In this document: one piece after another, positions 1-6,332 of the stretch
Numbering within the stretch: the first letter of the stretch is position 1
Layout of the letters: the number at the start of each line of letters is the position of its first letter
Assembly: GCA_945860325.1 (NCBI GenBank)
Contig: CAMARL010000110.1
Span: forward strand, 1-6,549
From: Spirosoma fluviale
GTDB taxonomy: Bacteria > Bacteroidota > Bacteroidia > Cytophagales > Spirosomataceae
Length of the DNA stretch: 6,549 bases
Reading direction: 5' to 3'
The notes under the pieces: generated by a model
What the model was told of the DNA's origin: nothing
Databases searched by the model: none
Seen by the model: only the letters and a program-made list of their open reading frames with translations
Position numbers and translations under genes: made by a program

Positions 1-60
1 TTAATGGAATCAGACATTAGATATTATTTCTAGGAGAGCAATTTGTTTTCAAAATAAAGT

Positions 61-89
61 CAAAATTAGGGAATTATTAGGGAAGCCAA
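61..89 (-). promoter_or_regulatory. Candidate Bacteroidota-type promoter reading left
   Basis: Read on the minus strand, TTG (89-87) is followed after 18 bases by TAATTTTG (68-61), a full match to the Bacteroidota -7 consensus TAnnTTTG with acceptable spacing to a -33 TTG. Transcription would start near position 55. The first ATG downstream on this strand is at 17-15 and opens a frame beginning M-S-D-S-I that runs off the left edge, so this may drive a gene lying mostly outside the window. In AT-rich DNA such a match can arise by chance, and only five codons of the putative gene are visible. Confidence 0.35.
65..84. repeat. Two-copy 9-bp direct repeat inside the candidate promoter
   Basis: ATTAGGGAA occurs at 65-73 and again at 76-84, an 11-base period (about one helical turn). 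Both copies fall between or overlap the putative -33 and -7 elements of the leftward promoter. The arrangement would suit a regulator that binds direct repeats, but no family can be named and two short copies may be chance. Confidence 0.4.
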
Positions 90-113
90 GCGTTAATTTT
101 ACATTTTTTTAAT

Positions 114-1592
114 CTATAAATTCCAAAAATTAAAAATAAGATTTGGAGCGATTAAACAAAGGATGATACCTACAGCTATCAAACCAAAAATCCACATATT
201 TTTTTCAATTTTTATTTCTTGATTTACATCCGATTTTTTAAAATAAATATAAAATGGGATTTTTAAATAATAGAATACCGATACCGCTGTGGCGAAGATA
301 GCGACTCCTAATAAAGTGATGGTCGCTATACTAGAACGGGCTTGAATCGATTCCCAGAGCAATGAAAAATAGGTGATTTTAGCGAGGAAAGTTCCTGCTG
401 GCGGAAGCCCGATGAGTGCAATAAGACCAACAAATAATAAAAGCGATTTAATGGGCTGCGATTTTGACAAACCTTTCCATGCATCCAAATTATCCACATA
501 TCCAATGTCATTTTCAGCTTGGTTTTCTGCCAAAAAGAATACCAAAATGGTGCTCAAGCCATACGTTAAACCATAAAACAATAATGCTTCCGTAGCTTCT
601 TTGGCTGGTGAAAGCCAAACCATGGCCATAAATCCCCCATGTGCGATACTTGAATACGCAAGCAAACGCTTAGTGTTTGTCTGCTTTAAAGCGCCTAAAT
701 TTCCTATTAATAGGGTTAAAATAGCTAATGCTGCGATATACATGCTCATATCTGTAGGTATGAAATGGATCATTCGGATCCCTAACCAGGTCACGGCTAT
801 TTTAGGGGCAATCGAAATCCAAGCCATCCAAGGCGCTGGCAACGTTTCTAAAACATCCGGACTCCATGGTTGGAATGGTGCCCATGACATTTTAAAGAGT
901 AAAGCGCATGAAATAAGACCTAAACTAAGGCCAATAAACAGTGGATCCGCAGAAGAAAAAACCCGCGTGAAAGCCGGGTTGCTAAAGGACATCGTACCGG
1001 AAAGACCATACATGAGCGAGACTCCATATAGAAATATAGCGGATGTCGCCATGCCAAAAAGCACATAGGGTAATGACGCGCGAGCACCTTCTGAATCCTT
1101 TCGGATGCCTGCCAACAAATAAGTGCCCAAAGACATTAATTCAATGGACAAAAATAGGCTGAGCCAATGGTTACTGATTCCGGTTAAAAGAGATCCAGAT
1201 AGAATACTTAAAAATCCTATTTGCTCTTCGATACTTAATTTTTTCCCTGTAATTTGACTGACAATCAAGATTAAAAAACCTAAAGCTAAAATCAATAAAT
1301 TGATCGAATTGCTAGCGGGTGTAATCCAAAATAATGAAAAGGAGGCAAAGCCGTTATGGCCATTTTGGAGTCTTTGAAAACCTAAGGCTAAAATAAAAAG
1401 CAAGCCTAGTAAGGAGATGAAATAGCGCCACGACGAACTGAATTTTTCTGGCTTTCCGTGGATAAATAATTCGGCAAATATGCCCAAAATTAGTAAACCA
1501 AGAACTAAAATTTCCGGAAGCATCAATGAAAAACCTTGAACGATTTGGTCCAATTTAGCGGATAATCCAGTAAGGGTTTCAGCAGAAAACAT
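114..1592 (-). CDS. nuoN: NADH-quinone oxidoreductase subunit N
   Basis: Antiporter-like membrane subunit of respiratory complex I, which couples NADH:quinone electron transfer to proton translocation across the inner membrane. The product is hydrophobic throughout (roughly 13-14 membrane segments) and 492 residues from the ATG at 1592, a normal NuoN length. An upstream in-frame TTG at 1598 would add two residues; the ATG is preferred, and it lies 8 bases after the uvrA stop. Numbering from the ATG, the conserved charged residues of the proton path are recognisable: Glu151 (SIELMSL), Lys234 (LFKMSWAPF), Lys264 (SIAPKIAV) and Lys405 (AGTFLAKITYF). The segment PFQPWSPDV has Gln241 where the family usually has His (PFHxWxPDV). 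nuoM and the other nuo genes are not adjacent; uvrA lies directly upstream, suggesting co-transcription. MrpD/MrpA-type antiporter subunits are the main alternative, but length and motifs favour NuoN. Confidence 0.93.
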   Translation of the reverse strand: MFSAETLTGLSAKLDQIVQGFSLMLPEILVLGLLILGIFAELFIHGKPEKFSSSWRYFISLLGLLFILALGFQRLQNGHNGFASFSLFWITPASNSINLLILALGFLILIVSQITGKKLSIEEQIGFLSILSGSLLTGISNHWLSLFLSIELMSLGTYLLAGIRKDSEGARASLPYVLFGMATSAIFLYGVSLMYGLSGTMSFSNPAFTRVFSSADPLFIGLSLGLISCALLFKMSWAPFQPWSPDVLETLPAPWMAWISIAPKIAVTWLGIRMIHFIPTDMSMYIAALAILTLLIGNLGALKQTNTKRLLAYSSIAHGGFMAMVWLSPAKEATEALLFYGLTYGLSTILVFFLAENQAENDIGYVDNLDAWKGLSKSQPIKSLLLFVGLIALIGLPPAGTFLAKITYFSLLWESIQARSSIATITLLGVAIFATAVSVFYYLKIPFYIYFKKSDVNQEIKIEKNMWIFGLIAVGIILCLIAPNLIFNFWNL

Positions 1593-1600
1593 GTTCAAAT

Positions 1601-4456
1601 TTAGTGTTTTTTGGCAGGTATTTTTTGACTTAAATAAAAAGCCGTAGGATTATTTTCTAAATGAATCATTTCTTCAGGGCTTCCTTCAAAGCATAAATAA
1701 CCTCCCTGTTCTCCACCTTCCGGGCCTAAATCGATGATGTGGTCAGCACATTTTATGACCTCCATATTATGTTCAATAATCACCACCGTATCACCTTGTT
1801 CCACTAAATCATTTAAGGCCTTAAGCAATTTTTTAATGTCATGAAAGTGCAAACCAGTCGTAGGTTCGTCAAAAATAAATAAGGTTTTTCCTTTGTTTGA
1901 ATTCCCCTTTCCTAAAAAACTGGCCAATTTTACGCGTTGGGCTTCCCCGCCAGAAAGTGAATTAGAGGACTGGCCAAGTTTAATGTAACCGAGACCTACT
2001 TGGTATAGGGGATCAATTTTTTCCGCAATGCGTGGTAATTTTTCGCGGAAGAAAGGAATGCTTTCTTCTACGGTCATGTCCAAAATTTCAGCAATGTTTT
2101 TATCTTGGAAGGTAACCTCTAATATTTCTTGTTTAAAGCGACGGCCTGCACACGACTCACAGGTAAGCTTGATGTCGGCCATAAACTGCATTTCAATCGT
2201 AATTTCGCCTTCCCCTTGGCACGTTTCGCAGCGACCACCTTCCACATTAAAAGAAAAATGCGCCGGTTTATATCCCCTTGATTTTGCGATAGGCAGTTCG
2301 GAATATAATAGCCGAATGGCGTCATATGCTTTAATATAGGTGATTGGATTAGATCTGGACGACTTCCCAATGGGTTGTTGGTCCACCATTTCCACCCCCG
2401 CAATTTTCTGTAAACTGCCTTTTATTTCCCTAAATCGGCCAGTTTCTTCGGTGCCTAATTGGAGATTTCTCAACAAAGCAGGGTACACTATTTTTCTAAT
2501 GAGTGTCGATTTCCCCGAGCCACTGACCCCCGTCACTACAGTCATAATCCCTAATGGAATTTTAACATCTAAATTTTTCAGGTTGTTTTCTTGTGCCCCA
2601 GTAATTTCGATATAGGCCAAAGCTTTTCTTCGAATCGCCGGAATGTCAATTTGGTCTGCCCCATTTAAAAAACGAAGGGTATGGCTATCCGTTATTTTAT
2701 CGGCCAATGCATCTTCTAGATTTCCTTGGAAGATTAGTTGGCCCCCATGCCTTCCCGCCTCAGGACCTATGTCAATAATCTGGTCTGCTGCGCGCATAAT
2801 TTCTTCTTCGTGTTCAACCACAATGACGGTGTTGCCCATTTTTTTCAACATATCCAGCACGGAAATCAGTCTTTCTGTATCACGAGGGTGAAGACCGATG
2901 CTCGGTTCATCCAAAATATACATGGAACCCACCAATGCACTTCCTAGCGAAGTGGCTAATTTGATTCGTTGGAACTCACCGCCTGATAAGGTCGAACTAA
3001 GCCTATTTAAAGTTAAATAACCTAAGCCCACCCGATTCATGTAGTCTAGCCGATTATTTATTTCTATCAATATTCTTTTCGCGATCGATTGATCATGAGC
3101 ACTTAAATCCAAGGAATCAAAAAATGCTTTTACTTTTGACATAGGCCAAAGCACCAAGTCGATAATCGACGTGTTGTGAATTTTAACATAGGCCGCATCT
3201 CCCCTCAACCTCGATCCTTGGCATTCAGGGCATGTTGTTTTTCCTCGGTAGCGGGATAACATGACCCGGTATTGAATTTTATAAGTCTCTTTTTCAAGGT
3301 GTTCAAAAAATTGACTCAAGCCGGAAAAATATTTGTTGCCTTTCCAAAGCAATTTTTTCTCACTGTCAGAAAGATCTTTGTAGGGTCTATGAATTGGGAA
3401 ATCAAAATGTATTCCATTACGTAATAATGGATGAAGCCACTCACTCATTCGTTCACTTCTCCAGGGTGCGATGGCTCCCTCATAAACGGATAAATCATGA
3501 TCTGGTATCACTAAATCAGGATCTAGGCCAAGGACTTTTCCGTAGCCTTCGCAGTTTTTACAAGCACCGTATGGATTATTGAAAGAGAATAAATTTAAGC
3601 TAGGTTCTTCAAAAGCAATGCCATCTAACTCAAATTTATTGGAAAATATTTTTCGTTTTTCGCCTTCAATTTCGATCCAACAAACACCTTCGCCTTCGAA
3701 ATAGGCTGTTTGAACAGAATCGCCTAGCCTGAAAATCGTTTCCTCATCTTCAGGCTGACTGATTAATCGGTCTATCAGTATGGCTATTTCAGTGGGCTTT
3801 TTACTCAGTGATTTCAATTGATTTACATCCTCAATGAGCTCTTCCAAGTCAATGATTTCCGCCTCAAATTTTAATCTTGTATAGCCTTTTTGAATAAGGA
3901 GTTGGCATTCATCTTTCAACGCTCTTTCCGTATGTGAAACCAAAGGCGCTAAAATGAGCACTTTCTTTTGAGCATGTATTCCCACCCAATCCACTATCGT
4001 CGAAACAGAATCTTTTTTAACTTCCTTCCCTGACATAGGTGAATATGTTTTCCCAATGCGGGCAAATAGCAATTTTAAATAGTCGTAAATTTCCGTACTT
4101 GTCCCGACGGTCGACCGCGGATTTTTTGTATTTACTTTTTGTTCAATCGCAATGGCGGGGGATACTCCTTTGATATAATCTACGGCAGGTTTCTCCATCC
4201 TGCCTAAAAATTGGCGCGCATAGGAATTCAAGCTTTCGACATACATTCGTTGGCCTTCCGCAAATAACGTATCAAAGGCCAAGGATGATTTTCCTGATCC
4301 AGAAAGACCAGTAATGACAACAAATTGATTTCGAGGAATAGCCACATCCACATTTTTCAAATTGTGGACACGAGCACCTTTAATTATGATGTGTGTTTTC
4401 GGGTCGAGATTTTCGATGGCCGACGAGCTAACGATGCCCGTTTTTATATCATTCAT
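1601..4456 (-). CDS. uvrA: UvrABC excinuclease subunit A
   Basis: Cytoplasmic ATPase that, with UvrB, finds helix-distorting DNA lesions and loads UvrB in nucleotide excision repair. At 951 residues it is full length (E. coli about 940) and carries both ABC modules: Walker A GLSGSGKS (50-57, Lys56), signature LSGGEFQR (490-497) and Walker B ILDEPS (514-519) in the first; Walker A GVSGSGKS (643-650), signature LSGGEAQR (834-841) and Walker B IFDEPT (861-866) in the second. The UvrB-binding region (about 130-250) is present, so it is not a shortened UvrA2. The C-terminal zinc module is intact (Cys743, Cys746, Cys766, Cys769) and a CPEC pair is at 409-412. The first zinc module is odd: Cys299/Cys302 are kept, but the partner CxxC expected near 275-280 reads FELDGI. 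It is divergent from the exported-protein gene and followed 8 bases later by nuoN. A putative promoter lies almost at the ATG. Confidence 0.97.
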   Translation of the reverse strand: MNDIKTGIVSSSAIENLDPKTHIIIKGARVHNLKNVDVAIPRNQFVVITGLSGSGKSSLAFDTLFAEGQRMYVESLNSYARQFLGRMEKPAVDYIKGVSPAIAIEQKVNTKNPRSTVGTSTEIYDYLKLLFARIGKTYSPMSGKEVKKDSVSTIVDWVGIHAQKKVLILAPLVSHTERALKDECQLLIQKGYTRLKFEAEIIDLEELIEDVNQLKSLSKKPTEIAILIDRLISQPEDEETIFRLGDSVQTAYFEGEGVCWIEIEGEKRKIFSNKFELDGIAFEEPSLNLFSFNNPYGACKNCEGYGKVLGLDPDLVIPDHDLSVYEGAIAPWRSERMSEWLHPLLRNGIHFDFPIHRPYKDLSDSEKKLLWKGNKYFSGLSQFFEHLEKETYKIQYRVMLSRYRGKTTCPECQGSRLRGDAAYVKIHNTSIIDLVLWPMSKVKAFFDSLDLSAHDQSIAKRILIEINNRLDYMNRVGLGYLTLNRLSSTLSGGEFQRIKLATSLGSALVGSMYILDEPSIGLHPRDTERLISVLDMLKKMGNTVIVVEHEEEIMRAADQIIDIGPEAGRHGGQLIFQGNLEDALADKITDSHTLRFLNGADQIDIPAIRRKALAYIEITGAQENNLKNLDVKIPLGIMTVVTGVSGSGKSTLIRKIVYPALLRNLQLGTEETGRFREIKGSLQKIAGVEMVDQQPIGKSSRSNPITYIKAYDAIRLLYSELPIAKSRGYKPAHFSFNVEGGRCETCQGEGEITIEMQFMADIKLTCESCAGRRFKQEILEVTFQDKNIAEILDMTVEESIPFFREKLPRIAEKIDPLYQVGLGYIKLGQSSNSLSGGEAQRVKLASFLGKGNSNKGKTLFIFDEPTTGLHFHDIKKLLKALNDLVEQGDTVVIIEHNMEVIKCADHIIDLGPEGGEQGGYLCFEGSPEEMIHLENNPTAFYLSQKIPAKKH

Positions 4457-4460
4457 AGGA

Positions 4461-4468
4461 CAAAAATA
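4461..4468 (-). promoter_or_regulatory. Putative -7 element of uvrA
   Basis: On the minus strand this reads TATTTTTG, a full match to the Bacteroidota -7 consensus TAnnTTTG. It ends only 4 bases before the uvrA ATG (4456-4454), so a start at the usual distance would fall on or next to the ATG and give a leaderless or nearly leaderless mRNA. The nearest upstream TTG (4496-4494) is 25 bases away, longer than usual, so the -33 element is uncertain. A promoter further upstream is not excluded. Confidence 0.4.
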
Positions 4469-4478
4469 AAGCTTTTAA

Positions 4479-4497
4479 ATTGATAAAAATTATCAAT
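4479..4497. promoter_or_regulatory. Perfect 8-bp inverted repeat upstream of uvrA, possible operator
   Basis: ATTGATAA (4479-4486) and TTATCAAT (4490-4497) are exact reverse complements around a 3-base AAA centre. The palindrome lies about 10 bases upstream of the putative uvrA -7 element, where a dimeric regulator could control polymerase. It contains TTGAT and ATCAA half-sites like those of FNR/CRP-family proteins, but spaced by 7 rather than 4 bases, so FNR is not supported. It does not match the known E. coli or Bacillus LexA boxes. Its AT-rich composition raises the chance of a random match. Confidence 0.35.
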
Positions 4498-4548
4498 GGA
4501 TAGATTTTTAAAATCCCAATTTCTATGTGATATTTGAGTTGTGATTTG

Positions 4549-4556
4549 TAGCTTTG
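4549..4556 (+). promoter_or_regulatory. Putative -7 element of the exported-protein gene
   Basis: TAGCTTTG matches the Bacteroidota -7 consensus TAnnTTTG exactly and lies 51 bases before the ATG at 4608. No TTG lies at the ideal upstream spacing; the nearest TTTG (4533-4536) is only 12 bases away. A 7-bp inverted repeat, ATTTGAG (4532-4538) and CTCAAAT (4563-4569), flanks the element, which could be an operator or chance. Confidence 0.4.
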
Positions 4557-4607
4557 CTAAATCTCAAATTTTTAAAGTTTAAGGTTGATTGACGCATTAA
4601 TATTTTT

Positions 4608-5201
4608 ATGATGAATAGGATAGTAGCACTCATTTTATTTTCTTTTTTGGCTTATACGCCTGCATTATTCGCACAAGATCCAATCGTGATTAAAGAGGAG
4701 GGGGCCAGAGGTGATTTGGATATTGAGCCAGATGTTAGTGAACTTAGTTTTAGGGAGCGATTGCATTTTGGCGGTGGTGTTACTGGATTGAGTTTTGGAA
4801 ATCCTACCAGTATAGGTATTTCACCTATGGCGGGTTATTTACTCGCAAAAAATACGATTTTAGGCCTTGGAATGACGTATCAGTATTATTCTGCAAGTTA
4901 TGCGGGTTTTAAAGCTACCAGTAATTTATTAGGTGAGCGTATTTTTGTACGCCAACAAATTCCTGCATTATCTGCTTTGATAGGTCAAGGATACCTGACG
5001 GCACAGTTGGAAAATTTCAATAATATGTCCCCAGGTACCACGGGAGGATATTCAAATCCATTTTTAGTGGGCGTTGGAATTGGTTCTCGAATCGGTATCA
5101 ATTTATCGCTCATGTATGATTTAAATTATTCAGAAACTTCAGGAAAGCAGTCGCCCTATGGCTCTGCAATCGTAGTTCAGGTGGGTGGATTTTTCTTTTA
5201 A
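4608..5201 (+). CDS. Exported conserved protein, probable outer-membrane beta-barrel
   Basis: Function unknown. The 197-residue product begins with a clear signal peptide: Arg4, a hydrophobic core over residues 5-21, and a likely cleavage after Ala22 (LFA before QDP). A short acidic linker (about 23-48) follows, then from RERLHFGGG (about 49) alternating hydrophobic and polar stretches rich in Gly, Tyr, Ser and Phe, as in small outer-membrane beta-barrels; the chain ends GGFFF, an aromatic C-terminus typical of such proteins. There is room for about eight strands. No catalytic motif, lipobox (no Cys after the signal) or OmpA-like peptidoglycan domain is visible. Two consecutive ATG codons (4608 and 4611) make the start ambiguous by one residue. 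It diverges from uvrA and is 90 bases before nrdB, which appears to have its own promoter. The barrel assignment is inferred from composition. Confidence 0.75.
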   Translation: MMNRIVALILFSFLAYTPALFAQDPIVIKEEGARGDLDIEPDVSELSFRERLHFGGGVTGLSFGNPTSIGISPMAGYLLAKNTILGLGMTYQYYSASYAGFKATSNLLGERIFVRQQIPALSALIGQGYLTAQLENFNNMSPGTTGGYSNPFLVGVGIGSRIGINLSLMYDLNYSETSGKQSPYGSAIVVQVGGFFF

Positions 5202-5202
5202 C

Positions 5203-5225
5203 TTTTTTTTGTTTTTTTAAAACAA
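5203..5225 (+). terminator. T-rich stretch with weak AT hairpin after the exported-protein gene
   Basis: Immediately after the stop codon are runs of eight and seven T separated by one G. TTGTTTT (5209-5215) can pair with AAAACAA (5219-5225) around a 3-base loop. The stem is almost all A-T, so it would be a poor intrinsic terminator; some read-through into nrdB is plausible. Confidence 0.2.
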
Positions 5226-5243
5226 TTTGGCTTTAAATCAGTC

Positions 5244-5273
5244 TTGTATATCGGTAAGAAATTTATAAATTCG
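5244..5273 (+). promoter_or_regulatory. Candidate nrdB promoter
   Basis: TTG (5244-5246) is followed after 19 bases by TAAATTCG (5266-5273), which differs from the Bacteroidota -7 consensus TAnnTTTG at one position. The start would lie near 5278-5280, giving a leader of about 12 bases before the ATG at 5292. The spacing is good, but the -7 match is imperfect. Confidence 0.4.
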
Positions 5274-5291
5274 AATTCATTTTATTAACCT

Positions 5292-6272
5292 ATGTCTACA
5301 TCTACTTTTGCAGAACCTTTATTGGTTGAAGATCCAAGTCGTTTCGTTTTATTTCCTATAAGACATGATGATATTTGGCAGTTTTATAAGAAAGCGGAAG
5401 CGTCCTTTTGGACTGCGGAAGAAATTGATTTACAACAAGATTTAGCCGATTGGAAAAAGATGAATGACGGCGAGCGTCATTTTATTTCGCATGTTTTGGC
5501 ATTTTTTGCTGCATCAGATGGAATTGTTAATGAAAATTTAGCCAATAACTTTTTGAAAGAAGTTCAATATGCGGAGGCTAAATGTTTTTATGGTTTCCAA
5601 ATCATGATGGAAAACATTCATTCAGAAACCTATTCATTATTAATCGACTCTTATATCAACGATCCAAAAGAAAAGGATCATTTGCTTCGTGCCATTGAAA
5701 CGATTGATTGTGTGAAAAAGAAAGCGGATTGGGCGTTGAAATGGATCGACAGTGATAGCTTTGTTGAGCGTTTAATTTCATTTGCTGCCGTAGAAGGAAT
5801 TTTCTTTTCAGGTAGTTTTTGTTCTATATTTTGGTTGAAAAAGCGTGGTTTAATGCCAGGCTTATCCTTCTCAAATGAGTTGATTTCTCGTGACGAAGGA
5901 TTGCACTGTGATTTTGCATGTTTATTGTATACAGATCACATTAAAAATAAAATTTCTCAAGAACGCATTTATGAGATTATTTTGAATGCGGTTGAGATTG
6001 AAAAAGAATTTGTGACGGTGGCTCTTCCTGTTTCACTGATCGGAATGAATGCTGAATTAATGTGTCAATACATTGAATTTGTTGCAGATCGTTTATTGAT
6101 TTCTTTGGGATGTAAGAAAAATTACAATGCGGTTAATCCATTTGATTTTATGGAAATGATTTCATTGCAGGGGAAAACAAATTTCTTTGAGAAGCGTGTC
6201 GCTGAATATCAAAAATCGGGAGTTATGTCAGATAAAGAATCGATGTCTTTCTCCTTGGACGAAGATTTTTAA
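5292..6272 (+). CDS. nrdB: Class I ribonucleoside-diphosphate reductase, small (beta/R2) subunit
   Basis: Radical-generating subunit of aerobic ribonucleotide reductase, which with the large NrdA subunit converts ribonucleoside diphosphates to deoxyribonucleotides. At 326 residues it closely resembles eukaryotic R2 through long stretches such as KKKADWAL (142-149) and the segment around ISRDEGLHCDF (198-208). Di-metal ligands by alignment with mouse and E. coli R2 are Asp76, Glu107, His110, Glu168, Glu202 and His205. The radical tyrosine is present as Tyr114 (ENIHSETY), so this is a tyrosyl-radical type. Trp40 and Tyr306 fit the radical-transfer path, and the C-terminal FSLDEDF matches the eukaryotic FTLDADF tail that binds the large subunit. 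Eukaryote-like R2 is known in Bacteroidota, so this is not evidence of recent transfer. nrdA is not adjacent downstream: a strong terminator follows. The ATG at 5292 gives the expected N-terminus. Confidence 0.97.
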   Translation: MSTSTFAEPLLVEDPSRFVLFPIRHDDIWQFYKKAEASFWTAEEIDLQQDLADWKKMNDGERHFISHVLAFFAASDGIVNENLANNFLKEVQYAEAKCFYGFQIMMENIHSETYSLLIDSYINDPKEKDHLLRAIETIDCVKKKADWALKWIDSDSFVERLISFAAVEGIFFSGSFCSIFWLKKRGLMPGLSFSNELISRDEGLHCDFACLLYTDHIKNKISQERIYEIILNAVEIEKEFVTVALPVSLIGMNAELMCQYIEFVADRLLISLGCKKNYNAVNPFDFMEMISLQGKTNFFEKRVAEYQKSGVMSDKESMSFSLDEDF

Positions 6273-6291
6273 ATCTAGACCTATTTGCGTT

Positions 6292-6323
6292 AAATGCCTT
6301 GATGAGAATCAGGGCATTTTTTT
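6292..6323 (+). terminator. Strong rho-independent terminator of nrdB
   Basis: AAATGCCTTGAT (6292-6303) pairs with ATCAGGGCATTT (6308-6319) over 12 bp, with one G-U wobble, around a GAGA tetraloop. A run of seven T (6317-6323) covers the stem base and tail. It begins 20 bases after the nrdB stop. On the opposite strand the stem is followed by only a short T tract, so it would stop the converging transcript less well. Confidence 0.9.
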
Positions 6324-6332
6324 GCCGTATAC

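Noticed and set aside
1..33. Plus-strand frame open from the left edge, ending in TAG at 31-33
   Set aside because: Only ten codons are visible with no terminator or family signal; it cannot be told from chance.
601..1068. Plus-strand 155-codon open frame opposite nuoN
   Set aside because: It is antisense to a well-supported nuoN, lacks a recognisable domain, and reads as a shadow frame.
1593..1598. TTG start for nuoN at 1598
   Set aside because: An ATG two codons later gives an equally normal N-terminus and is the more likely start.
2028..2947. Several plus-strand open frames opposite uvrA, plus a minus-strand one at 2119-2403
   Set aside because: All lie within conserved UvrA coding sequence; their translations have no domain-like features.
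4479..4497. FNR box reading of the uvrA palindrome
   Set aside because: FNR sites have TTGAT-N4-ATCAA; here the half-sites are separated by 7 bases.
5292..6272. Recent acquisition of nrdB from a eukaryote
   Set aside because: Eukaryote-like R2 is known in Bacteroidota, and base composition looks like that of neighbouring genes.
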